Origin: Clostridium_I sp963725425
GTDB lineage: Bacteria; Bacillota; Clostridia; Clostridiales; Clostridiaceae
Reading direction: 5' to 3'
NCBI GenBank assembly: GCA_963725425.1
Contig: CAVRYJ010000031.1
Location: 620,001 to 684,000, forward strand
DNA: 64,000 nucleotides
Position 1 is the stretch's first letter. Every line of letters starts with the position of its first letter. The notes beneath the pieces are model-generated. The model had not been told where the DNA came from. It saw only the letters and a list, made by a program, of their open reading frames with translations, and ran no database searches. A program made the translations under genes and the position numbers. Of this stretch, positions 8,786 to 17,088 are shown piece after piece.

Positions 8786-9634
8786 TTATTCTTCCTCTAC
8801 CAGAACAAGCCCAACAAGTCCCGGTCCACTGTGAACTCCTGACACAGGACTAATACAGCCACCCCAATTAATAGCCATAACATTATCTAATTTTTCTATG
8901 ACCTTTTTAACCTTCAATGTATCTTCTTCTGCGTTACCATGCATAGCATAGGCAGTGCATTTTTTCTTATCTGTTATTTCTTTTGCTATTTCAACCAATT
9001 TTGACAAAGACTGTTTTCTACCTCTTACTTTTGCATAAGTATAATATTTGCCATCAATATCCACTGATATTATAGGTTTAAGGTTTAATAATGTGCCTAT
9101 TGTTCCTGCCACTTTACCAATTCTTCCACCTTTAATTAGATATTCTAAAGTATCTACAACAAAAAACAAGTGAATTCTTTTTTGTATATTAGGTATAGCT
9201 TCCACAATTTCATCAAGATTTTTCCCTTGTTCTATAAGCTTTGCACATTCTTCCACTAATGCCCCTTCACCAAGAGATATGGATTTTGAATCGCAAATAT
9301 ATGATTTTATTTCAGGGTAATTTTGGCTTACTAGTGTTAATCCATTATTAATCCCTGAAAGTCCTGTTGACAAGGTTATTCCAAGAACTTGTGTATAACC
9401 TTCTTTTATTAACTCTTCATAAACATCTTCCATATCTTGAAGTGCAGGCATTGATGATGTTGGTATTTCCCTGGCAAAACCATCATAAACCTGTTGTGAC
9501 GATATTTCAATTTTATCCTTGTATTCTCTGTCCTTATATATAATTCTAAATGATAGAACCTTTATATTATATTTCTTAACTATCTCATCTGGTAAATCCG
9601 CTGTTGTATCAGTAATTAACGCTACTTTTTCCAT
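8786..9634 (-). CDS. DegV-family fatty-acid-binding protein
   Basis: A 282-aa cytoplasmic protein of the DegV family, which binds fatty acids and can supply them to the FakA kinase. Family features: N-terminal VALITDTTADLPDEI, the TSSMPALQD region, ITLSTGLSGINNGL around the lipid head-group, and C-terminal SPVSGVHSGPGLVGLV. The start at 9634 is behind TAGGAGTGG. It is followed directly by the PadR-type gene; no fakA is visible nearby. Confidence 0.92.
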   Translation of the reverse strand: MEKVALITDTTADLPDEIVKKYNIKVLSFRIIYKDREYKDKIEISSQQVYDGFAREIPTSSMPALQDMEDVYEELIKEGYTQVLGITLSTGLSGINNGLTLVSQNYPEIKSYICDSKSISLGEGALVEECAKLIEQGKNLDEIVEAIPNIQKRIHLFFVVDTLEYLIKGGRIGKVAGTIGTLLNLKPIISVDIDGKYYTYAKVRGRKQSLSKLVEIAKEITDKKKCTAYAMHGNAEEDTLKVKKVIEKLDNVMAINWGGCISPVSGVHSGPGLVGLVLVEEE

Positions 9635-9655
9635 TTAGACACCACTCCTAAATTT

Positions 9656-9818
9656 TAGGCATCTGAAGAGAAATAACAAGTCAAAGATTCTGAGGATATT
9701 TTGCGGTAGGCGAGGAGCCATTACCTGCGCATAGTGGGCTATGTAATGGTTATGACGACTAAGTATACCACAAAATAGACCAGAATACTGACTTGTTATT
9801 TCTTCGATGATGCCTTTA
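9656..9818. repeat. MITE-like palindromic element, long copy 3
   Basis: About 163 bp, the same orientation as the copy at 775. Left end TTAGGCATCTGAAGAG then AATAACAAGTCA; right end TGACTTGTTATT then GATGATGCCTTTA. It lies just upstream of degV. The central third differs from copy 1 (GTGGGCTATGTAATGG), while both arms are well conserved. Confidence 0.8.
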
Positions 9819-9836
9819 TTATCCTAATATTTATTA

Positions 9837-9887
9837 TATCACTACTGAGTATATTATCAATAGTGATACATATACTCAGTAGTGATA
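9837..9887 (-). terminator. Hairpin downstream of the hemolysin III-like gene
   Basis: A perfect 17-bp stem (TATCACTACTGAGTATA with its complement at 9871-9887) and a 17-nt loop, 34 bp past the stop of the hemolysin III-like gene. A clear T tract is lacking, so termination is probable, not certain. Confidence 0.5.
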
Positions 9888-9920
9888 ATAAATAGTAAAA
9901 AAAATCTCTTTTTATTAATA

Positions 9921-10559
9921 TTACAATACATATAATAATATACAAAAAAAGTGGCATATGCTTCCTGCAAGTACGAACAAATGCCATATAGCATGATTAT
10001 ATGGTATTTTGTCAAATAGAAACAGAACGGAACCCAATGTATATATTACTCCACCAATTACTAGTAGTGCTACACCTGCTGCGGGCAAATTCGCAACCAA
10101 CGTTTTTAAATAAAATACAATTAACCATCCCATTACAACATACACAATTGTAGAAATCACTTCAAATTTTCCAGTAAAAAACACTTTTATTGTTACACCT
10201 ATAACTGCTGCTCCCCATACTACTCCAAAAATTATCCAACCGCCATGATTTCTAAGTACAGTTAATGCAAAGGGTGTATATGTTCCTGCAATCAGAATAT
10301 ATATTGATGCGTGGTCAAAAACTCTTAGTACCTTTTTAGCCTTTTTATTAGGTATACTGTGATACAATGTGGAGAAAAGATACAGTAATACAAGACAAAC
10401 TCCATAAATTGTATAACTAACCACATACCATGCATTCCCATAATGCGTAGAAAAAACTATAAGCAGTACTAATGCTGAAATAGCAAGAAGTGTACCTATA
10501 CCATGGGTAACTGCATTTGCTATTTCCTCACCTTTAGAATAGAAACTGTTTTTAGGCAT
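9921..10559 (-). CDS. Hemolysin III / PAQR-family membrane protein (TrhA-like)
   Basis: A 212-aa, seven-helix membrane protein. Family hallmarks are present: GEEIANAVTHGIGTLLAI near the start, LFSTLYHS (metal Ser/His), RVFDHASIYILIAGTYTPFAL and the C-terminal HAIWHLFVLAGSICHF, which supply the PAQR zinc-site Asp and His residues. Bacterial members influence membrane lipid homeostasis; hemolysis is a historic name only. It starts at ATG behind TTGGAGTGA. Monocistronic by layout. Confidence 0.9.
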   Translation of the reverse strand: MPKNSFYSKGEEIANAVTHGIGTLLAISALVLLIVFSTHYGNAWYVVSYTIYGVCLVLLYLFSTLYHSIPNKKAKKVLRVFDHASIYILIAGTYTPFALTVLRNHGGWIIFGVVWGAAVIGVTIKVFFTGKFEVISTIVYVVMGWLIVFYLKTLVANLPAAGVALLVIGGVIYTLGSVLFLFDKIPYNHAIWHLFVLAGSICHFFCILLYVL

Positions 10560-10753
10560 AATTTTTCACTCCAATCTTGATATTCTCATCTATACAATAA
10601 TATTATAAACCAAATTAAAAGACAATAGAACTATGTTTATATGGTATAAAATTTTTCGATTTCTATTTTATCATTGTCAATACTAGCTAAATATCTTATA
10701 ATATACTTTAGCTATATAAAATAATCAAATATTATAATTTAAAAGGTGATATT

Positions 10754-11671
10754 GTGAAACTAAAAGAAATGTTTACTAACTTTATGGGCATGAGAACTTT
10801 AAAAACGGCTATTTCTGTATTTCTATGTATATTGGTCACAAGGCTACTGGGTATTGAATATCCCTTTTATTCTTGTATAGCTGCGGTTATATCCATGCAG
10901 GGTTCTGTTTCCTCTTCCTTCCATACTGGTAAAAATAGAATGCTTGGTACATTTGTAGGTGCCTTTACTGGTCTTATATTTGCACTTATTGCACCTGCGA
11001 ATATTTTTCTAATTGGATTAGGAATTACAATTGTTATATCCATATGCAGCCATTTGAAATGGAATAAATCTGTAAGTATTAGTTGTATAGTGTTTTTGGC
11101 TATCATGACCAACCTAAATGGAAAAAGTCCCTTTATCTACAGTTCAGGCCGGTTAATTGAAACTTTCATAGGTATAGTTATTTCAGTTGCTGTGAATTAT
11201 ACCATATGTCCTCCAAAATATTTGGATAGAATAATTTTATCCAGTAACAAGCTTATAGATACTACAATTTTATTTTGTGGAAATAAGTTTTGCCATAATG
11301 TTAATATGGATGTTCTAACTATACGTAAAGAAATCGCTCATTTAAATACACATATGGACAACTATAAAAAAGACTTTATAATAAAGCCACAAGAACTTAT
11401 AGAAATAAATACAGTTATAGATATTATAAAAATGTGTGACATAATATTGATAAGTACTAATATCATCAATTCCTTAGGAGATAATTTACATATAAATGAT
11501 GATAATAAAAAAAAGCTCACCAAATTATACAATTATAATTTAGATGATCGTGACTACGAAAACAATAATTTCAATATAGTGTTCAACTATCATCTCAATA
11601 TAATAATTGATTGCGTGGAAAAGCTACTAGAATTGGAAATAAACAAGAAACAAATAGGAAACCTACACTAA
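10754..11671 (+). CDS. FUSC/aromatic acid exporter family protein (ArAE_1)
   Basis: A 305-aa inner-membrane protein. The first 155 residues form about six hydrophobic helices, with the family stretch LGIEYPFYSCIAAVISMQGSV and the AGxF-like GTFVGAFTGLIFALIAP. The C-terminal half is soluble and helical, as in the YqjA-like clostridial members. The start is GTG behind AAAGGTGAT. The substrate is unknown. It ends in a strong terminator within the heptamer element at 11713-11899. Confidence 0.75.
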   Translation: MKLKEMFTNFMGMRTLKTAISVFLCILVTRLLGIEYPFYSCIAAVISMQGSVSSSFHTGKNRMLGTFVGAFTGLIFALIAPANIFLIGLGITIVISICSHLKWNKSVSISCIVFLAIMTNLNGKSPFIYSSGRLIETFIGIVISVAVNYTICPPKYLDRIILSSNKLIDTTILFCGNKFCHNVNMDVLTIRKEIAHLNTHMDNYKKDFIIKPQELIEINTVIDIIKMCDIILISTNIINSLGDNLHINDDNKKKLTKLYNYNLDDRDYENNNFNIVFNYHLNIIIDCVEKLLELEINKKQIGNLH

Positions 11672-11712
11672 CGATAATGGTATGGCAAAATGGTAATAAA
11701 CTGCTACGGTGT

Positions 11713-11899
11713 TTTATAGTGACAAGTTTCAAGTGACAAGTGACAAATTGTGGACGATTTTTTGCTAACGCAAAACAATCAACCAAATATATTAATATTG
11801 GGTTGATTGTTTTTTTATATTGTTTTTATTTTGCCCTAAGGCAAAATTTCCTTAACTTGTCACTTAGCTTGTCACTTGTCACTTGTCACTTGTCACTTG
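11713..11899. repeat. Inverted heptamer arrays (GTCACTT) around a terminator hairpin
   Basis: The left end carries AAGTGACAAGTGACAA. The right end carries its inverse as a tandem array of TTGTCAC heptamers (11853-11898). Between them are two hairpins: ACAATCAACC / GGTTGATTGT followed by T6 (11775-11817, an intrinsic terminator) and ATTTTGCC / GGCAAAAT. The element separates the convergent exporter and pepV genes. Confidence 0.75.
11775..11817 (+). terminator. Intrinsic terminator of the FUSC-type exporter gene
   Basis: Stem ACAATCAACC with GGTTGATTGT, extended by AATAT/ATATT pairs, followed by TTTTTT. It lies about 100 bp after the stop codon and inside the heptamer element. Confidence 0.7.
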
Positions 11900-11902
11900 C
11901 TT

Positions 11903-13294
11903 TTACTTTGCTAGTTCCAGAATAGTATTGGCATATATTTTTGCATTTGCCACTAAATCTTCAATTTCTATATATTCATTAGCTTGATGATCTAGATCTG
12001 GTTTTCCAGGGAATATTGGTCCAAAGGCAACAATATTAGGCATTTCTTTAGCATATGTTCCCCCTCCAATTGATAATAGCTTTGCTTCTTCTCCTGTCTG
12101 CTCTGTATACACCTTTTGAAGTGTTTTTATAAGTTCATGATCCTCAGGGAAATATAGTGGTTTTTGATGTTGCATATTTTCAATAACCATTCCAGTACCA
12201 CTTATTCTTTCGTTAAATGGATTCATGAGATCTTCATAAATTTTAGTTACAGGATATCTTATGTTTAAAGCAAGTCTTGCCTTATCCTCATCTATATTTA
12301 CAACTCCTAAATTAAATGAAAGCTTTCCTGAAATATCATCTGACAGTCCTATTCCAAAGGATTCTCCATTGACTTCAAGTCCAACATATTTATTAAAGAA
12401 ATTGATTAAATCTAATATATCTGATTTTCCAAGATCAAGTTCTCCTAAAAATGCAAAGAGTTCCATAATAGCATTTTTACCAAGTTCTGGTAAACTTCCA
12501 TGAGCCGCAACACCGAAGGCTTTTATTATTACCAACTCACCTTTTTCTTCTGCTTTTAAATCATATCCAGTTCTTTCAGCAAAATGGTAGCAACTTTCAA
12601 TTACATTGCTTTTTAAACCTGCTTTTATCCCTGCTTCACAATAATCAGGAACCATATTTGATTTTTGTCCACCTCTTACATATTCAATGCTTATTTCACT
12701 TTCTGACTTAACTGAAAGTTCTTTAACAAGATCAAAAGTAGTAATACCCTTTTCCCCATTTATAATTGGATATTCAGCATCAGGAGTAAATCCGGATACT
12801 GGTGGTTTTTCTCTTGCAAGATAATATTCAAGTTCTTTGCTACCAGATTCTTCATTAGTACCAAAGATAACTCTTACCTTTTTTGAAAGAGTAGCGCCTG
12901 AATCTACAAGTGCTTTAAGTCCAAATAATGCAGACATTATAGGTCCTTTATCATCTGTTGTTCCTCTTCCATAAATCTTACCATCATGTATTTCAGCTGC
13001 ATAAGGTGGGTATTTCCAACCAGAACCCTCTGGTACAACATCAAGATGTCCTAAAACGCCAACATATTCCTCTCCAGTTCCATATTCAGCATATCCAACA
13101 TAATTATCTAAGTTTACAACCTTAAAACCAAGGTCACTTGCTATAGTCAGTACTAATTCAAGTGCATTAGCTGGCCCTTCACCAAAGGGCATGCCTGCTT
13201 TAGGTTCTCCCTCCACACTTTTTACTCTTACTACTTCTTGAACAGCTTCAATAAGCTTATCCTTAAGTATATCTACATTACTATTAATATCCAT
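11903..13294 (-). CDS. pepV: Dipeptidase PepV (M20 metallopeptidase)
   Basis: A 463-aa di-zinc aminopeptidase that cleaves dipeptides in the cytosol. M20 landmarks: GHLDVVPEGSGW (zinc His and Asp), YGRGTTDDKGPIMS (bridging Asp), GTNEESGSKE (catalytic Glu) and GGTYAKEMPN near the C-terminus. The start is set at 13294 because AATGGAGGGAAA precedes it; a longer reading to 13372 has no ribosome site. The gene is convergent with the exporter across a heptamer element. Confidence 0.93.
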   Translation of the reverse strand: MDINSNVDILKDKLIEAVQEVVRVKSVEGEPKAGMPFGEGPANALELVLTIASDLGFKVVNLDNYVGYAEYGTGEEYVGVLGHLDVVPEGSGWKYPPYAAEIHDGKIYGRGTTDDKGPIMSALFGLKALVDSGATLSKKVRVIFGTNEESGSKELEYYLAREKPPVSGFTPDAEYPIINGEKGITTFDLVKELSVKSESEISIEYVRGGQKSNMVPDYCEAGIKAGLKSNVIESCYHFAERTGYDLKAEEKGELVIIKAFGVAAHGSLPELGKNAIMELFAFLGELDLGKSDILDLINFFNKYVGLEVNGESFGIGLSDDISGKLSFNLGVVNIDEDKARLALNIRYPVTKIYEDLMNPFNERISGTGMVIENMQHQKPLYFPEDHELIKTLQKVYTEQTGEEAKLLSIGGGTYAKEMPNIVAFGPIFPGKPDLDHQANEYIEIEDLVANAKIYANTILELAK

Positions 13295-13401
13295 ATATTT
13301 TCCCTCCATTATGCTATCTAATATGTTACAATTACTACTTATATTATAAGCTTTATTAGCAAATATTATCAACTACTACGATACAACTCATTGATTTTTT
13401 A

Positions 13402-14762
13402 CTAAAGCTCAATTGCCTTATTTCTTAGCTCTGTTATCTTTTCCTTATTTTTTAAAGACATATAAATATAAAATGGTATACCTGCTAATATTAAAAGAAA
13501 GCCGTACATAACTATTTGTGCTCCAGAACCATATATAGCCCAAACTGCATATATGAATCCAAGCAAAGGAACAATAGAATTTTTAACAAATGTGAGTAAA
13601 TTGAATTTATCTCCTCTTTTGGATATTAGCATAATTTCTGATGCAGCAGTCATAGCATAAACTGGTAAAAACGATAAAGTTGCTAGCAAAGCTACAAAAG
13701 AAAAGGCTGATGTAAAACTCTTATTATAATTCATAAATAGAAGTACATTTACAAGTACTGAACCTATGATTAAAGATGCGTAAGGCGTCTTAAATTTAGG
13801 ATGTACCTTGGAAAAAATACTTGGAAATATTTTATCATTTCCAGCTGCATAAGCTACTCTTGCTGTAGATAAAATCCATCCTATAGTAGTTCCAAGTATA
13901 CTTATTACTGCTCCAACCGTTACAAACGTCACAACGTTGCTTCCAAAATACTTTGAAAGTATGTCAGCGATTGGTGCACCACTTTTTGAAAGTTGGGTAT
14001 TTGACTCTGCTCCCATTGCAGCTATATTTATACCCATATACATAACTGTTGCTATAATTATCCCAAGTATCGTACTTCTTTTAACATTTTTTTCTGGATT
14101 TTTTATTTCTCCAGCGGTGATTGAAGCACTCTCAAGTCCAACAAAAGCCCAAAGTGTAGAAGTTGCAGCAATTGGCATAGTTCCTATGCCCTTACCTTTT
14201 GGAAATAACGGCATCACATTACTAATATGAAAATGTGTTCCTGCAGCTACAATAAAAAATAAAAATAAAAGAATCTCAAATACAGTTATTGTAGTTTGAA
14301 TTTTTCCAGCCAGTCTAACACCTACTACATTTACTATAGTAAATATCCAAAGTATCCCACTTGTAAATAAAAGACCTGCAATATGGCTAGTGCTTAATAT
14401 AGGAAATAACATTCCTGCATAACTAGCAATTGCAATTATGACAGCTGCATTTCCAATCCATGACCCATTCCAGTATAACCATGCACTTAAAAATCCTATA
14501 AAATCCCCAAATGCGCTTTTAGAATATTCATAGGGACCTCCAGTTTTAGGTATTTTAGATCCTAATTTTGCAAAGGATAACGCCAAAAAATAGATCCTAC
14601 TGCCGTAAGAACCCATGCCATCATTGTTGCTCCAGGTCCTGATTGTTTTGCTAGTGTTGCTGGAAGCATAAAAATACCTGATCCCATAATATTTCCGGTA
14701 ACTAGTGCTGTTGCAATAAAAAGACCTATGTCTTTTTTTAGATGTGATTTCTTTTGTTCCAT
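13402..14762 (-). pseudogene. Lysine-riboswitch-controlled APC permease (probable lysine transporter), one frameshift
   Basis: With one shift repaired, the protein is about 450 aa with 12 helices, of the APA (arginine/ornithine antiporter-like) branch. It has GNIMGSGIFMLPATLA near the N-terminus, KTGGPYEYSKSAFG and WAFVGLESASITAGEIKNPEKN. The break is at an A6 run (14585-14590, T6 on the coding strand); T7 would give AVGSIFLALSFAKLG. The lysine riboswitch in its leader argues for lysine uptake, like Bacillus YvsH. The first ATG follows AAGGGGGAAA. Confidence 0.82.
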
Positions 14763-14775
14763 AATATTTCCCCCT

Positions 14776-14802
14776 TATCGGTTATTTCCGATAAGCAAAT
14801 TT
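14776..14802 (-). promoter_or_regulatory. Hairpin abutting the ribosome binding site of the lysine permease gene
   Basis: The inverted repeat CTTATCGG-AAATA-CCGATAAG on the coding strand is followed at once by GGGGGAAATATT and the ATG. The 3' arm touches the Shine-Dalgarno sequence, so it could serve as the expression platform of the upstream lysine aptamer (translation control). This is inference from position. Confidence 0.45.
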
Positions 14803-14887
14803 ACTAAGATGAGCATATCAAAAAGCCCAGAGTTACGAGCACTCAAGACTTAATTAATACATACACAATATGTATGAAAATTCATTT

Positions 14888-15065
14888 TGAATGATAGCGC
14901 TCCACAAAATAGTTGTGACAGTTTTACACATATTCTGCATAAAACCAGTTATATAGTATTAAAGCATTTACTATAAACTTCGGCGAAATTTCCTTTCCAT
15001 CTGCTTCATTTTGCTTTTATCCACAGATATACTATTAAATAACGCACCTCTACCTCAGTTATTCA
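14888..15065 (-). ncRNA. Lysine riboswitch (L box)
   Basis: The coding-strand leader carries the conserved L-box core in order: CTGAGGTAGAGGTGCG, then AGTATA, GAAAGGAAATTTCGCCGAAG, CTGGTTTTATGCA, and the 3' side ACTGTCAC with TTTGTGGAGCGCTAT. P1 can form between TGAAT (15065 side) and ATTCA (14888 side). About 178 nt, as expected for the class. It lies between a sigma-A promoter and the APC permease, so lysine should repress the permease. No strong T-tract terminator is seen right after the aptamer. Confidence 0.9.
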
Positions 15066-15078
15066 CTTACGATTTTTA

Positions 15079-15107
15079 ATTATGCACCATAGAAAACTTT
15101 ATGTCAA
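15079..15107 (-). promoter_or_regulatory. Sigma-A promoter of the lysine riboswitch transcript
   Basis: On the minus strand TTGACA (15102-15107), a 17-bp spacer and CATAAT (15079-15084), directly upstream of the riboswitch aptamer. Confidence 0.75.
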
Positions 15108-15233
15108 CTATCTTTCATTTGACATTCATTATTAATAAAATAAGAGTATAATAAAATTGAATCATGTGAAAAATAGCATGGGTTATTTTTTCCATGATGT
15201 GTAATATAATTTAAAATAAAAGGTGGTGATATC

Positions 15234-15770
15234 ATGAATAGTAATTTAAAAAATCTAACAAGGGCAGCTTTCCTTCTTGCCATAGCTATCATATTTCAAT
15301 TAATAGGAAGAACTTTTCCTGGGGTAAGCCAAATTCTAGTTGGTCCAGCTGTAAATGCTATACTTATTTTAGCTGCTTCAATATGTGGTTTGTGGCTTGG
15401 AGTTGCGGTTGGCATTCTAACTCCAGTTTTAGCTTGGATTCTAGGTCAACTTGCTCCTCCATTAGCCCCATTTATACCATTTATAATAATAGGTAATGTA
15501 ATATTCGTTGTGCTATATTATAACTTTAGAAAAATAAATAAATACGGGGATGTTTTGGGAATAATTATAGGTGCAATATTTAAGTTTTTGTTCTTATATT
15601 TGTCCGCAACAAAAATAGTAATTGCATTAAGACTCTTTACCAATCCTAAAATAATACGAACCCTTTCAGTTGCTATGGGAGTTTTGCAGCTTATAACCGC
15701 TTTAGTCGGCGGCATAATAGCAATAATACTTTTAAAACTGCTTAAGAACAAAATTGATTACAGAAGTTAA
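15234..15770 (+). CDS. ECF transporter S component
   Basis: A 178-aa, very hydrophobic protein with about six helices, including ALLLAIAIIFQLIGR-like TM1 and the small-residue-rich GPAVNAILILAASICGLWLG. This fits the substrate-binding subunit of an energy-coupling-factor importer that shares its EcfA/T module from elsewhere in the genome. The substrate cannot be set: I see no known vitamin riboswitch in the leader, only a small CATGG/CCATG hairpin. The ribosome site is AGGTGGTGA. A terminator follows at 15781-15830. Confidence 0.75.
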   Translation: MNSNLKNLTRAAFLLAIAIIFQLIGRTFPGVSQILVGPAVNAILILAASICGLWLGVAVGILTPVLAWILGQLAPPLAPFIPFIIIGNVIFVVLYYNFRKINKYGDVLGIIIGAIFKFLFLYLSATKIVIALRLFTNPKIIRTLSVAMGVLQLITALVGGIIAIILLKLLKNKIDYRS

Positions 15771-15780
15771 CACTAGATGT

Positions 15781-15830
15781 ATAATTAGAATTAAAAGGAG
15801 CTTAGTTCAGCTACTTTTAATTCTAATTAT
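15781..15830. terminator. Bidirectional terminator hairpin
   Basis: ATAATTAGAATTAAAAGGAGCT (15781-15802) pairs almost fully with 15809-15830. The arms are A- and T-rich, so the hairpin can serve both the ECF gene and the convergent oxygenase relic. Confidence 0.65.
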
Positions 15831-15859
15831 ACTAAAAATCCAATCACTTATTTCATCTT

Positions 15860-16572
15860 TTAGGCGTCTGGAATTACTTCCATTTCTCCTTTCAAAAGAG
15901 CTCTTCTTTTACGGTATTCTAAAATAGGCCCATCACCTTGAATAAGACTTTCTTCCATTTTAAGTTCTGCATTTATAGGTATTTGAGTTAATACTACTTT
16001 ACGGTCTTGATGAAGTATATATTTATTACTAAAATTACTCATTTCAATAAATCCTCATATTTTTTTATTTCTTTTGGTTTTAATTGTTGTTCTTCTCCAT
16101 TATCCACTACATTATTAACATATAAAGTCATTAGATTTTCTTCCCATTTAACCACCGGACCATTAACTAAGGTTTTATTCCCCCTACCTATAGACGACGC
16201 ATGTACAAAAGGTAAATGAACAACATCTAATTGATTTTCAATGGCTCTAGTGTAATGAACTGTCCACATCTCCGAGAAACCTCCATAAGAAAAGCCCTCA
16301 CGCAAGTCTTTGAAAAAAGGTATTTCAGGCAGCTCATCTCTAGTTTCTCCATACCATAACCAAATTAGATCATATTTTTCTTCTATCTTGTAAGCATGAA
16401 CTTTATACCTTTCTGATACATGACTATTTTTGCCATTAGCTGATATTAAATTCACCTTACCATCTTCACTTCTCCAAAGAGCCATTTTCTCACCTAGCCT
16501 TGTTATACCAATTGTTTTTTTACTTTTTACCTCTTTTGATTCCAATATAGCATATCATTGATTTTTGATCAT
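15860..16572 (-). pseudogene. Rieske-type oxygenase relic
   Basis: Decayed aromatic-ring-hydroxylating-dioxygenase-like gene. The start region reads MIKNQ-stop-YAILESKEVK: TGA at 16555-16557 replaces the conserved Trp codon. After SEDGKVN the sequence jumps to LISANGKNS, so the whole CxH...CxxH Rieske cluster segment is gone. Downstream, AIENQLDVVHLPFVHASSIGRG (mononuclear iron region) remains. A second gap joins YEDLLK to the tail SNKYILHQDRKVVLTQIPI. A nonsense codon plus two deletions make a sequencing artefact unlikely. Confidence 0.85.
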
Positions 16573-16681
16573 ATTCATCCACCCTCTCTTCGTTTTAACA
16601 ATACAATATATTACTATAAAACCAATACAGAAAAAAATCCCATATTGGTTTTAACTTCTAACTATTAAGTTGTTTGGTTTG

Positions 16682-16894
16682 CTAAATGTTTTCTATTTTA
16701 ACTACATCATATCCAGCATCTTCAACAGCAAGCTTAATCTTTTCATCGGTAACACTGTCATTTATGTCTAGCTCTGCTGATTTCTTTTCAAGACTTACAT
16801 TGATTTTTTCTGCTCCTATTTCCTCTAATGCATCTGTTACATGATGAACACAGTGATTGCAGCTCATTCCTTCTATTGATATTAGTTTTTTCAT
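16682..16894 (-). CDS. CopZ-like heavy-metal chaperone
   Basis: A 70-aa ferredoxin-fold HMA domain. The metal site is GMSCNHCVHHV (CxxC at residues 12 and 15), with DAGYDV near the C-terminus as in copper chaperones. Such proteins pass Cu(I) to P-type ATPases; no ATPase or CsoR gene is next to it here. It begins at ATG behind AGAGGAGAA. The inverted repeat TTCTCAT-N6-ATGAGAA lies upstream. Confidence 0.88.
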   Translation of the reverse strand: MKKLISIEGMSCNHCVHHVTDALEEIGAEKINVSLEKKSAELDINDSVTDEKIKLAVEDAGYDVVKIENI

Positions 16895-16971
16895 TTATAA
16901 TTCTCCTCTTTATAATTATTTGATAGCCAATTTAATGACATACCAATTTGACACTTTGCTTTAAAATTAGT

Positions 16972-16991
16972 TTCTCATAGCTAAATGAGAA
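16972..16991. promoter_or_regulatory. Inverted repeat upstream of copZ
   Basis: TTCTCAT-AGCTAA-ATGAGAA, a perfect 7-6-7 palindrome about 80 bp before the start codon; it could be an operator. No known regulator motif is matched with confidence. Confidence 0.3.
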
Positions 16992-17088
16992 TGATTCATG
17001 ACTGATTATTGTTTTCATTTGTATTATAACATAATATTATCTAGATTTTGTGTGGATTTCGAAAAATTATTTATTATTTACTATTTAT

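Noticed and set aside
15130..15233. Possible vitamin riboswitch before the ECF S-component
   Set aside because: The leader is short and shows only a CATGG/CCATG hairpin; TPP, FMN, THF and preQ1 cores are absent.
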